A stretch of 64,000 nt of DNA from Buddleja alternifolia (Eukaryota > Streptophyta > Magnoliopsida > Lamiales > Scrophulariaceae): positions 30,919,154 through 30,983,153 of the forward strand of contig CM033396.1 in NCBI GenBank assembly GCA_019426215.1, read 5' to 3'. Positions 23,811 through 35,487 of this stretch are shown here, in pieces. The position numbers were made by a program, and so were the translations under genes. Every line of letters begins with the position of its first letter. Position 1 is the stretch's first letter. The notes below the pieces were generated by a model. The model saw only the letters and a list, made by a program, of their open reading frames with translations. It ran no database searches and had not been told where the DNA came from.

Positions 23811-26800
23811 CTATCCAGTATATTTCAATCCCTCTGCAAACAACTCATCTGTTAATGCAGGAGCAATCCACTGTATCTGATAAAACGTAGTATCCCACAA
23901 ATCATCGTCACCACTCAATGTCAAAATCTTCTTCTCCTTCATAACCATCACAATCTTCCTTAACAATACAGGTATCACATCCGGCATTCTCGATTCGCCG
24001 TACTCTCCCAAATCAGCCTTCATACATGTATCCATCCTCCTTAATATCCCCAGCCAAAACGTCCTGAAATTCGGACTCTCCGAAATCGGCTTCACGAAAT
24101 GCAAGTAAACATCAGTCAGAACCTCCATTGAAAGCTTCAGAGTACTCTCCATGCTCCTCGTTTCTCTTTGTGCATTCTCTCTCCTCGAGTACTGCACCAT
24201 TTTCTCGTGCAGATCATCAACCATTGCGAATATGATGTTGTAGAAGGAGTTTATACAGTTCGCAGGTGTGAATAACAGATCTTCAGCTAATACGAAGCTT
24301 CGTTGTAACGACATTACTGCATGGTTTCGAACTTCTTCTCTCCTCGCTAAGCTTGTTTTCTTGAGAGATTCGCCTAGACGTTGGAACAAGGTGATCGGAT
24401 TGTGGATTCTAGAATTTTCTTCGATCGATGATGATGATCCGCTTGCGTTGCTTGCTATGCTCGCGCAGCTTCCTGGATCTGTGTATCCAGTTCTATACCA
24501 TTCGACTAATAATGTTGCTGATTCTGATAACAGATCCATGATTTTGACATTTTTCTCAATTTTACTGTTTCTTAGTGCTACGAATGCGAACGCACAATCG
24601 ATGCAGTATGCATAATTCGTTCGTGTGATGTGCGTACCCTTCGACATAAGTCCGATTAGCGTCTCGACGCCTTGATCGTAGGTCTCTGGGTGACGGCCGG
24701 TGACGGATAGCAGATGAAGGATTGACATCCAACCTAAGTGCGTTTGCAGTTTGCCTGGAAATTCTGCGATGATTTTGCTTGACGATTGGACTAGAAATTC
24801 GCAACAGGTATCCAGAATTTCTTTCTCCATTCTCCACATGAAATTAATAGATTTGAAAATGAGTTCCTCTGAGCTCTCGAGTTGTTCCAATGAAGCAAGA
24901 AGCTTGAGACAAATCTTCATTAGTGATACTATGGCCTTTTCTGAAAATGGAATTGGTGAAAACAGAGGAAATTGTGCCACTTCGAGGAAGTAATCGTGGT
25001 AATGTGGCCAAAACGATGAGAATCTGTGTGTATTGGCGAGGGCGATTGAGGTGATTAGCTCCCAACAAAATCCAACAGCTTCTTCTTCCTCAATTGGTGT
25101 GCTGAATTTTTGCCCTTTTCCAGCTGCAGCAAATATGATACAACGCCCGAGATTTAGCAACGAATCACGAGGTAGAGTCGAGCTAGTGCTGAATATGGTT
25201 CCGATACGACATTGTTGAATGATCTTCAGGTTCTGTTCAAATTCACTGAACCCAAGGTTTAGTGCTTCTTCCACACTCTCCATTGACATGAAGTTTAAAA
25301 ATCTGCCCATTATACCTGAGATATGCCGCCTATTTCCAAATTTGGGATCTTGATTTGGAAAAACGACGCCGGATTCTAATTTCTCATCGGGAATCGAGTT
25401 CGAAGCATTTTCTTGCTCGATAATCGATTGTGGAAGTAATTTAAGCCTTTTGAGCTTTAATAAACAGTCAATGAGTGTTCTCCAGCCCCCTTTGATAGAA
25501 TCTTTGAAAGTATTTGCAATGGTGAAAACTGCAAGCATTGCCATTTTAGGTTTCATGTCGTGACTGAAAGCGTATAGAGTTTCTTCTGAGGAAGCGTAAG
25601 GGTTCAATAATGTTGTGAATTTGCAGAACGAGCTGAGAAGTTCATCTAGTGTGTCCTCTAGTCCATATTGAGCTATTCTGGCGATCGAAAACAACGCTTC
25701 GATGCATTCATGTAGGATTTCCTCTTCATCGGAGTGTTCGAAAACTGCTGCTAGGGTCGCGACAGAGGGTCCCGCGATGGTGGCAAACATATCTCTCCCC
25801 AATCTACGGTCAAAATCGCATAAGATGAACGGTTGGATATTCTTTGCACGATTCACCAGCTGTATCCATCTATTCGGATTCATGTTAATGGTTGGTCCAG
25901 ATTGATCTGAGGAAAGGCTGATAGCATTGGTTGAGATCGACTGGAAAAGCTCGGAGAGATACTCCCTAGGGAGATCATCTCCACCGTTGATCGATCTATT
26001 GTTTCTGATGAAATCCTCCGCGCTCATCTTCTTCTTCACCTGTGGATTATGTTGATCGGTGTTGAGCATGATAATCGAGTAGCAGAGGATCATTACCGAG
26101 TCCTTGCTGGCGAAAATCTCCGAGGATTGTTGATCGTAGAATCTTTCTGAGAACGCTTCCAGGATTCTCTGAATCTTTTGAGATTCCCCGGGCAATCTGA
26201 ATGTCTCAAGATACGTTCTAAGAGCAGCGTCTAGAACCATTCCAGTGAACTCGAACGTGTCTGTGAATTCTTTAAGGACTCGAATATGAAACTCACTTGG
26301 ATCACCAAGATAATCACCTATCATAGTTTTGTCTAATCTCGGCGTATACCGAAAAAAAGTAGCATAAGCTTTCGGGTCGGGTGGGTCTGATAAAAGCCGA
26401 GAAATTTTAAGATACTCCAATCCCTTTTTTTCGTCTCGGTTAAAATGGATCCCGGCTATTAATATTATCCTCTTCTGTAACTTTCTGACCCTGACATGAT
26501 CCACCCATTTCTCATAATCGTCCTCCTTTGTCTTCTCCTCCCAAAAGGGTCGGTATCCGGGTATCTCAACCGGGTAGGGTTCAGATGAGGTGGAGTCGTT
26601 TTCTTTATCGATGTTATCAGCAATGTTGTGGAAAATGACAGCTAGGCCTTCAAAAGCTTGGACTTGGATGCTTGTTAAGTGGCCAGTTGTGGGGAATGCA
26701 TATTTGCAGAGGAGTTTGCCTGTTTCTTCAAACACATTTCTGAAAGACGGGTCGCAGTCATAGTTTACGTATACTTCAATTATGAATGTCGGTTGCCTGC

Positions 26801-28235
26801 AGAAATTTATGAGGCCTTCGATAGCAACTTCTTGGAGTTGGAGTGAGCTCCCGGGACTTGCGACTCTGAATAATACAAATGAGAAAAATGCTTCCAGTTG
26901 GACACGCATAGACCTGAATAGAAATGATGTTGTCACAAATTTAGTTCAATAACACATAGTTTTCTATGTAGATAGTCCAATTCAGGAAGAAAATTCTCAA
27001 TATAACAACTAGATACAGATTGTTACAAACTCAGATACAGTTTATATCTATATCTGTACTATCATAGAAGTATGGATGTTAAACTCTTATATTGTATTAG
27101 GTATTAACAATAAGAATTTAAAAGAAAAGAAACGAAAAATAGTAATTAATTAAACAACTAAATAAGTTAGCATTTTCTTATGAATGATTTACCTGCGAAG
27201 GAAGTGATATATATTGAGAACAGTACTACAGATCATGGACAAAACCAACGGACTCGAACTCGCACCATAATGTATCAAATGATGAAACAAATCATCTTGA
27301 ATCATTCTCAATAGCTTCGGATGTTTCCCTATACTATCCCCACTCAATTCAATCGCTGAGTTAATCAAATACAACGCAAATAGCTGAATGTTCTCATCCA
27401 CGACATTTTGCAACACGACTCCATCCGTCTCCAATACCTCCATCACATTCAGCAATGAACACAGGAAATGAAATATATCGATGGCAGATCGGATCCCATA
27501 CCCCGAATCCACATTGTTATCCTCTGTATCCGACTCGGAGTTCTCCCAATCCTTCACCTCAATCTCAGGCAATCTCGAATATATTATCTGTATCAGTTCA
27601 TGCATCGTATGCCTCGCACTGCGTAGCAACAAATCGCCACGGTTCGCAGACTGTTGCACGACTTGAAAACATGTGTTGACGACCGTGCACGCTGAGTTAT
27701 CCGTTAAGAGAGTCGAAGCACGATGCCTCATAATGGCGGTCAAAACTTGTAAGATTCTCATCATGACAGCGTCTTCTGTGATCGGGCTCGTTTTTTCTAG
27801 ACGACAGCTCGTGATGGCCATGACGGATGAATTCATCACCTGTTTCACACCAGGGGTTTCTTCGTCGAATATTCCCACTCTTAATATTTTTAAGATGGAT
27901 TGAAGAGCGACGGCTGTGGCTGCGGCTGGAATGTCGTCGCTCTGTATTACGTCGAGGAAAGGGGAGAGGTAGAGGGATGGATCGATTGTTCGCCATTCCT
28001 GTTGAGGATTGAAGAGAAGGGCTCTTAGTGATTTCAAGGATTGTAGTATTGAAACGTCGTAGTTTTCATCGGGGTGATGGTAGAACCCGGGATTGGATTC
28101 AGGGGCCCGGCGGATAACGGCGAGGAGCGCTCCGATTTCGGTGTTGAGCATGCATGATAATCCTAGCTCTTTTCTTTTGGATTTTGTCATGTTGGATTTG
28201 TTGTTTTCGTCGTCTTCGTTGATGTCCATTGCCAT
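23811..28235 (-). CDS. GNL2: GNOM-family ARF-GEF, GNL2-like
   Basis: Large ARF guanine-nucleotide exchange factor that loads GTP onto ARF GTPases to drive vesicle budding. GNL2 is the pollen-expressed GNOM paralogue in Arabidopsis, so a pollen role is inferred. Exon 1 is 28235-27193 and exon 2 is 26913-23811; the 279-bp intron has GT/AG ends and the codons join in phase (1381 aa). The N-terminal DCB domain contains KRKELGLSCMLNTEIGALLA and NTCFQVVQQS. The HUS box is NYDCD near residues 398-402. The SEC7 domain spans about 488-674, with the catalytic glutamate of LPGESQKI near residue 591 and YSIIMLNTDQHN. The Met in that motif (about 630) matches the GNOM position linked to brefeldin A sensitivity. 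No break is seen. KRKELG(L/I)SCMLNTE and NPQQ(E/D)WRTIDPS favour GNL2 over GNOM or GNL1. Confidence 0.93.
26914..27192 (-). other. Intron of the GNL2-like gene
   Basis: 279 bases. The donor is CGCAG|GTAAAT and the acceptor TATTCAG|GTCTATG on the minus strand. The split codon is AG|G (Arg 348). A single intron inside the DCB-HUS linker region is the only interruption. Confidence 0.88.
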
Positions 28236-29938
28236 TTATTTCTCCAGGGGAAAGCTTTGTGAGAAAGATGAAGAAACTGTTAAGTTAGTTATCCATGATG
28301 TCTTTTTTTTTCTTTCTTTCTATTTTTAGGTTTGTTGGATTTGGAAATTTCATGTTATGTGAATCTGATGAGGTATTGGAGAATAGAGAGTGATTTTTAG
28401 GAGCTTACTGGCTTTAAATTTCGATATAATCATGATTACAGACATAAAATGGAATGGACGTGAATCAGAAAATATAAACTATTGCGATTATGCAAGAGTC
28501 TAAATTGGATCGAGGAAATGCTTGCAATAGAAAATTGAAACCTCTTTGAGAGAAGTTAGTTAAGTTGATTTTTGTTTTTGCGGTTGGGATTTAAGAATTG
28601 AATATTTCTACCACTAATACCTCCATATGTTTTTCTCTTCTGTTAGGTAATCCTTGTCCACTAGTTGGAGTCATTAAGATTTCAGAATCAATAACGAAAA
28701 AAGAACAAAATTGAAAAAAGAAAAAAAAAACTAGTTTGATTTAGACAATTCAAGGTGTATATAGTCTCTTTTTTTTCAATTATTACTGAGGTCAACATAT
28801 TTCAACCAATGAAATAAAATAATAGATAAAAATAGAGATAATTAATTCCATGAAACCCGAGTTTCAAAAAATTACCCGGAAAAAATAAGTTTATTTTTAT
28901 TTTTGATAAAAGACAAAATTGATCATTGAGTTGGCTCACAACAACATTAGTCGTGTAAAGTGTTGCAAAATACGCATATAAGTTACTTTAAGAAAAAAAT
29001 GATCCCATAAATATGCAAAAGTTGCAACATTGCTACCAAATGACCAGATAACGCATTTTTCGATTTATTAAATTATACTTTCCACAAAAGGTAAATCTTA
29101 AAAACAATGGCTCCTCTTGAGCCACAATTAGGGCTGGGCTTATCAGATCTTTTTTCTATTTTTCTTCAGGGTTTTGAGTTTTTTCTGATGCAGGTTTTTC
29201 AATTTTTCGAATAGTAACCCGTACTATCCGAACCAATACACTCAAATTATCGCTTATTGGGTTACAATCAGATTCGGGTTTCGTCTAAACTTTAGTACCC
29301 AAAGTATCCAGTTGGATTGGATTTTGTTTTTTCGATTCCGAACATGATAAGAGTTCTCGAACCCAAACTACCCAATCTAGTGTGAAACTCAACGGGTCAA
29401 GTTGGCCCGAATTATTCCATTAGGGTAGTCAAGTACAACCTTCTACTTTAGGCCTTTCACTTACCTACTACGCCCATAAAAAAATCCGACCCGAACTGTT
29501 AGTAAGGAACAGAGTTAATTGGTAATGGATCCATCAGGGTATGGGCCCGGGTACGGTTTTTACCCACCCACTAACAAGCCTGGCCTCCTTAATCCTTTAA
29601 ATTTTTAAACTAAATAAAAAAAGAAGACAAAATTAGAATTGTCCCATTCAAGATTCTTTTCAATGTAAAAATCCTTTCAGGATCATGGGCAAAAACCATG
29701 ATTGCATATTTACAAATGACTTCATCTTTGTGAGGTCATTACAACCTGAAACTGAAACTGAAACTGATATAGATACACATATTTCTTTTCTGTAATATAC
29801 TGATATGGACACACTTCTGCAAATGTCATCTGTACCATATCACGTAAACATTAGATTATCGTGCTCGTAAACTATCAGACGGGCCATAATATTCGTCACA
29901 GCTCCATTCCATTAGAGTTTTCTTATTTTGAGTTTGAT
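28236..29938. other. Intergenic region between two minus-strand genes
   Basis: It contains the presumed promoter and 5' UTR of the GNL2-like gene (just above 28235) and the 3' flank of the small gene ending at 29939. The segment 29110-29640 has a different texture, with ccgaacc and gggttt words, and may be an old decayed element. I could not define its ends. Confidence 0.45.
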
Positions 29939-32900
29939 TTAATTTGTGGAGAAGGATTGAGCTGCTGAACCTTGGTTCGAACACACAAAATTTCTCGGGA
30001 ACCATTTATGCCTGCGTTTGTTTTGACGTGTCACTACTTCTGATTCAGTCCTCCTTAACATTTCCCACATAATTTGGACATCCTCATACCCACAAGTTTG
30101 GATGTCATCGTGAAGTTTCAGAAGTCCGCCACCTGAAAGAAACATGAAATTATTATTATTATTTTCTTCGTTTTTTGAGCTCAGCGGAGCGGGGAAATAT
30201 AAAAGAAAAGTTACAAATATTAATCATTGTTGAAATAATATGGAAATGTGAGAGGTGAACTGAAACATCAAGATTCAAATATAAGAACAGGAGATGCAGA
30301 ATATCAATTATAGAAATTAAACAGAGAAGAAACTCACTGGAAATTTAACCGAAATTCGACTAAAAATATATAGAAATTAGAAGTAAGATCTATAGACATG
30401 CGAGACCGAAACGAATTCATCCTATTACGGTATATTCTAAATTTCTAATTCTATCAAACTACTGAATGGTCAAAAAGATTGGGAATTACTTCCATAAATT
30501 ATAATTGATGATATTTTTAGACTATTATTTTATCTATCGACATCATTATTCGAAATTGAAGAGAGAAGGAATTAGATTCCGCTAGCATGACTAGAGTACA
30601 TTCTAGGCTCATCTTCATGCTTCATAGTTCATATCCACTTCAATTTGACTTCTTTTTTTTTAATCAAATAATTTAAAAAGACAAGTCAAGCAATAAACAA
30701 TATGTGTTCTTTGTGTCGCACAAAAAAACATTCGAAAAAGAAGGAAAGAAGAAAGAGAAAATTAAACCTATAAGAAATCAGAATATGTTAAAGAATAAAG
30801 GTATATTACATTACAGAGAACCACAAAAAACAATGGGACATCATTTTTGGAAGTAAGTAGTTTTATGTCATATCTCTAAGGTGTCCCAATATCTAATACT
30901 TTAATGCCTCTTGAGTGGAGTTTACCTAGTGGATGTGATTAGCCATAAGTGGATTCTTTAGATATATTCAGTAATATATATATATATATATATTCACACA
31001 CACACACACACATTAAATATATACAAGATGTGGCAAAGAAAGATTACTCTATTCCAAAGCCATCATTAGTGCCCTAAATATCATCTTAATCAATAGTTAA
31101 AGAGTAATTAATTAACAAGTGGATGACAAAAACCACGATGAATTAACAAGTGAATTATCTATCCTATTCATTCGGGCCCGTTAAAACTTGTTTGATTAGT
31201 TTGGATATACTATTACGTCTGAGTTAGTCCATTATTTATTGCTGTGTGATTAATCTCCGGTTTAACAATATAAGGATGTGGGGCCTACTTGAGATAGTGT
31301 GTAAAAAACGAGTCCGTTTGAGTGGAGATACCACTCATTTGTACCACGTTATCAAGCATAGTTTGAATTTAACTAAGTTTTCGACATAATTTTGTTCATC
31401 CATCAACTAACTTATCAGGTTATCTTCCATCAAACAAAGTGGTTGAGAACTTGTACCAAACAAGGCAGTATGATTAAATAGGTATATGATTAATTTCTCA
31501 AAAAAAAAAAAGAAAAACTCATCCAAAGACGGGACGCCGAATTTGAGACTACCACAATCATCCACATAATGGAAACTATATGGGATCGACTATACATAGA
31601 TCAACGTCGAGGATTTCCTGAGAATAACACTTCAATGACTGTAATTCTATTGCCGTTATGATATATAGAAGCTAGAAAGCCTGCAATACAAAATTCACCA
31701 CCTATTCTGATAGTTCTTACTTTAAATGTGAGAGTCCTCACAAAGAAAATGCTAGAATTTTGGTCAGAATATGCCTTGCTTTTTATGATAGGAGGAAAAC
31801 TAAAATGCCCGTCTTTTTCAATGGACCTCTCAATATCAAATAAAGACATATATCTTGGTCTGCAATTCGTATAAGTTGTCGAGACCAATTACGCGACATC
31901 GATAAATGTTTTGAAATACCAAAAGGATAATGATAACTTTGATGTATTTTCTTTGGCAGTAATATTAGACCAATATTTTGCACTCTAGATTCTGAAAAAG
32001 ACTTTTGGCTAAGGTTAAAGCAAGAAAAATAAAGGCATCCTTTATTCTCCACTAATTTTATAGCAAAAAGGGATTCGTCTACATAAATCTAACTAAATTT
32101 TATCATCTTAGAAGAAAAAAATCCCTTAATTGGTTCAATCTGCAAAGCGGCGGAAATGCTTTAATCTCTCCTAACCTCCTGGTAAAACTCGAGTAATTTT
32201 CTAGGGCAGAGATTTGAAATCCTGATATAATCTCAATCATCTAACCTAGATAAGTCCCACTAATTGTAATAACCTTGTTCCGAGCTCGACTCCTAAGAAT
32301 GACCAATTGAAATTCCACCAGAAATTAGCTACTAATTACAAAAATTCAGTGCTATTCTTATCAAAACCAATAATTAATTGATACTATCAAATATTCAAAA
32401 CCATCAATTATACAGCAAGATTAAAGCTGATAAGAAGTATGATTTCCTCTTATGCTTATTAAAAACCATGTTAATTCGTACACCATGTTAAAATTCAAAA
32501 ATCAGAGTTGCTTAAATCGATCAAATACAAGAACAATTTTAGAATTTTTTTAATCCCCTTTCGAGGAAAAAAAAAACAATTCTCCATGAAAAATTCAGTC
32601 AAAAAAATGATGATGAAACAAGAAAATTACCAGCCACAACTCTAAAGTCTAAGAGAAAATAGCAGATAACCCCAAACTATGAGGTGATGTGCGCTTTGCC
32701 CCCAAACTATTAAAAGTTGCACCCAACACCCTAAACTATCATATATGTGCACTTTGCCCCCTCGGTCAGCTTCGGGCAGCACACAGGGGCAAAGTGCTAC
32801 AAACCGCATAGGTGAGGGGGCAAAGCGCACATCACCTCATAGGTTGAGGGGGTATCTGCTATTTTCTCTTTTTTAAAAAAATTTAAATATTTTTAATATT

Positions 32901-34035
32901 AACTTAACCCCCTTCGGTTAGTTTCGGGAAAATTTTTACCCATTCATCGTTCAATTTAAATCATACATATTGGGATTTATTTGGATTTTTCTTGAAATAT
33001 TATTTCTAGGTTTGAAATAAATAATTTTCAAATATAAAAATAAGAAAAATAAAAATAAAACATGAAAATAAATAAAAAATAATGAAAAGAAGAATAAATT
33101 CAAATATTCATAATTTTCTAAAAACAAAAAAGACAATTCAAAAATCAAAAAATATGAAAATAATTAAAAAAGAATGAAAAAAGTATAAAAATAAAAAAAT
33201 TAGTAAAAATTTTGAAAAATAAAAAAATTTGGTGATGTGCGTTTTGCCCCCTCACCTATGAGGTGATGTACGCTTTGCCCCTCACCTATGCTGTTTGTAG
33301 CACTTTGTCCCCTCTGTGCTGCTCGAAGCTGACCGAGGGGACAAAGTGCACATTGACCGCAACTTTTAATAGTTTGGGGGCAAAGTGTACGTCACCTAAT
33401 AGTTTGGGGTAGCTGCTATTTTCTCAAAGTCTAAACAGCCACCCATAAGAAAAAAAATATTAAGAGAATATTTTACACTTAATAAAGAATTAAAATAATA
33501 ATAGTTACTTCAAATCTTTCTCCCTAACTATACCAGCCAAACCTATGAATCACACACAGTCCCACACAAGACACACAGTAAGTATTGATACTGACACACC
33601 AAAATTCACGAGAATCGCTTCAATATAAATCATCAAGTTGGAGTGCCTAGATTAATTTTGGGGCTCCCATCAACGGTGCCCCAGAATTTCCCTATAGTTG
33701 TTAATTGATTGTAATAATTTCTTCGTTAATTGTAAATTGTTTGATTCTGCACGCAAGATTTTTTAAGGTGCTCCCACCGACAGTGCCCCATAATTTAATA
33801 ATAGTTGTTAATTGATTATAATAATTGTCCGTTGATTATTGTCGGTTGATTTTAAGTTGTTGTGTTCGATAGACATGATACGTGTCAAGTAACCGATTAA
33901 AAGAACACTTAATTTTGGGGCAAAATAACAAAAAGATAAAAGATAGAACTAACCATTTTTGCGAGCCTTGACACGAGCAGCAACAGAGCACCAAACTCTT
34001 CTAACCGGAAAAACCATTTTCTGCCACCACTCCAT
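29939..34035 (-). CDS. Small conserved plant protein of unknown function, two exons
   Basis: Exon 1 is 34035-33954 and exon 2 is 30132-29939. The donor is AAATG|GTTAGT and the acceptor TTTCAG|GTGGCGG, joining in phase to give 91 aa. Exon 1 encodes MEWWQKMVFPVRRVWCSVAA and RVKARKN. Exon 2 encodes GLLKLHDDIQTCGYEDVQIM and WEMLRRTESE, then a basic, Ser-rich tail. I recall this LLKLHDD-TCGYEDVQ(V/I)MWEML pattern from short uncharacterised proteins in many plants, but I cannot name a function. There are no membrane segments. The start at MEWW is chosen because upstream in-frame codons run into a (TA)n tract; a longer start at 34167 is possible. The intron is about 3.8 kb and contains a MULE-like element. 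Confidence 0.72.
31601..32052 (-). other. Unassigned coding-like stretch inside the intron
   Basis: Two overlapping minus-strand frames (32052-31783 and 31888-31601) have ordinary amino acid composition rather than low complexity (for example FDIERSIEKDGHFSFPPI). They could be one reading frame with a single shift. I considered organelle DNA or a gene fragment but could not match a family. Confidence 0.25.
32653..33425. mobile_element. Compound foldback MULE-like element
   Basis: The 773-bp element is flanked by a perfect 9-bp duplication, aaagtctaa (32644-32652 and 33426-33434). Its ends are inverted: GAGAAAATAGCAGATAACCC at left, and the reverse complement of gggtagctgctattttctc at right. 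The left 216 bp (32653-32868) is itself bounded by the same inverted ends. The right ~195 bp (about 33232-33425) is a second, inverted unit. The two enclose an A-rich centre of about 360 bp. Both units share ggcaaagcgcacatcacct-type words. There is no coding capacity. Confidence 0.88.
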
Positions 34036-35332
34036 CACCTTAATCCTCACCTTCCGCCGCCGCTTCCCGAAGCCGAGTCGACTCAGCACCACCCTTATCC
34101 CGGCCAGAACTATATATATATATATACACACCACAAAATAATATATATCTACATGAAAAACACACACAAGTATATGAGAGATGAGAGAGAGAAGAGAGAG
34201 GAGAGAGAGTGTTGTGAAGAGAGATTTAATGGGTGTTCAAGTTAAAGTGTTGCATTTAGCCGTAACGGCCACTTGTATTAAATATTTTAAATGCCACCGA
34301 CACGTGACACTATGCGGTGGCTTTATTTATTTTCGCGTGGAATTTAATAATAAATAAAAAATTGAATTTAGACACGTGGTCCTGTTTGGGGTTTTGTGAT
34401 TTATTGTTTGTTAGTATTTCAATTTCAAACAAATTTGACTTTTGGTGGAAAATTAATATTAAAACGTGGCGTTAAATAAGTGGGTGAAAAGTGAAAACTG
34501 TTTCAGACAATTATTCTTATTTAGTTTTTTAGGGCGGTTTGACTGTTGAAAAAATAAAATAAAAATCTTCCTCGACGTTAGAAACCATTTTTTTATTGAA
34601 ACAAAAGTAATTAATTAAGTTATGCTCACACAGTATTCATGTTTTGTTTGTGAGTGGCGGTGGGTTAATTAATTGGTCCAACACACATCTCATTTCGCAT
34701 TTTTAATCTCTTATTTTACATTTTAATTTTACACAATACAATTTAGTAGGACGGAAAGTATTCGAAAAAATGAAACATAAGAAATTTAAATTTCCCATAT
34801 TTATTTGATTGGTTGGGATAGTCAAGAGAAAAAAACTAAAACCGATGAAGATGCTGCGGTGGGTAGACAGAAAATTCTTATATAAATCGGGTCTTGGTCT
34901 ATATTTATGAACTTTGTGGATGTGATTAATTCACATTACTTGTTTTTTAATTAAAAAAATAAAATAAGTGATATGAATTAATCGCATTTAAAAGATACAC
35001 TAATGAAGCCCAAAACTCGATATATACAAGTATTTTAGACTGAGTTGGAGTGGGATTTAGGGTAAGAAGTGAGGGTGAAAGTGGTTGTGTCGTTGACATT
35101 GATATGTCTGCATAAAAAGTAGCAAATTGTTGCTTCTTTTTTTCTTGATAGTTTCTTATTTTTACCCCATTTGCGAGGATAACAAATTTTGTCCATATGC
35201 AGTATAATTTTCTCTGTTGTTCGTTTTCTTACTATTGTCTTTAGCAACCAAACATTGAAAATAATCTTCCTCCTCAGTTCTGTTCTTTTACTCCAAGAAA
35301 TTCTAGAATCAAATAAACCATTACATTCACTT
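34036..35332. other. Upstream region of the small conserved gene and intergenic DNA
   Basis: A (TA)n tract lies at 34111-34126 and a GA-rich stretch (gagagatgagagagagaag) at about 34176-34210, both plausible promoter or 5' UTR features of the minus-strand gene. Beyond about 34250 I see no gene. Confidence 0.5.
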
Positions 35333-35487
35333 TGTTAAGGTAGAATTCCCCTTGAATATTATTAATGACTAGCAAAGATATATATAGAGTTTACAATAAG
35401 AGACATAAAATAAGGAAAGACTTAATGTAAACCTAAACTACCATATAAAATAAAGAAGAACATAATAATTCTATAATAACTCTAACA
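35333..35487 (-). repeat. 3' LTR of the copia element
   Basis: 155 bp, TGTTAAGG to CTCTAACA as written on the plus strand. Differs from the other LTR at the two positions in gatatatatagagttt versus gatatatgtagaattt. Confidence 0.92.

Larger units (their letters stand above)
30133..33953 (-). other. 3.8 kb intron of the small conserved gene
   Basis: Includes (TA)n followed by (CA)n near 30972-31012, an unassigned coding-like stretch (32052-31601), a MULE-like foldback element (32653-33425), and an imperfect ~117-bp direct duplication around 33645-33850 (ggggctcccatcaacggtgcc versus ggtgctcccaccgacagtgcc). Confidence 0.65.

Noticed and set aside
24268..25905. Plus-strand ORFs of 60-115 aa across the GNL2-like gene
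   Set aside because: They are antisense shadows of the intact SEC7 protein gene.
29110..29640. Possible old transposon by change of base composition
   Set aside because: No termini, duplication or coding remnants could be defined.
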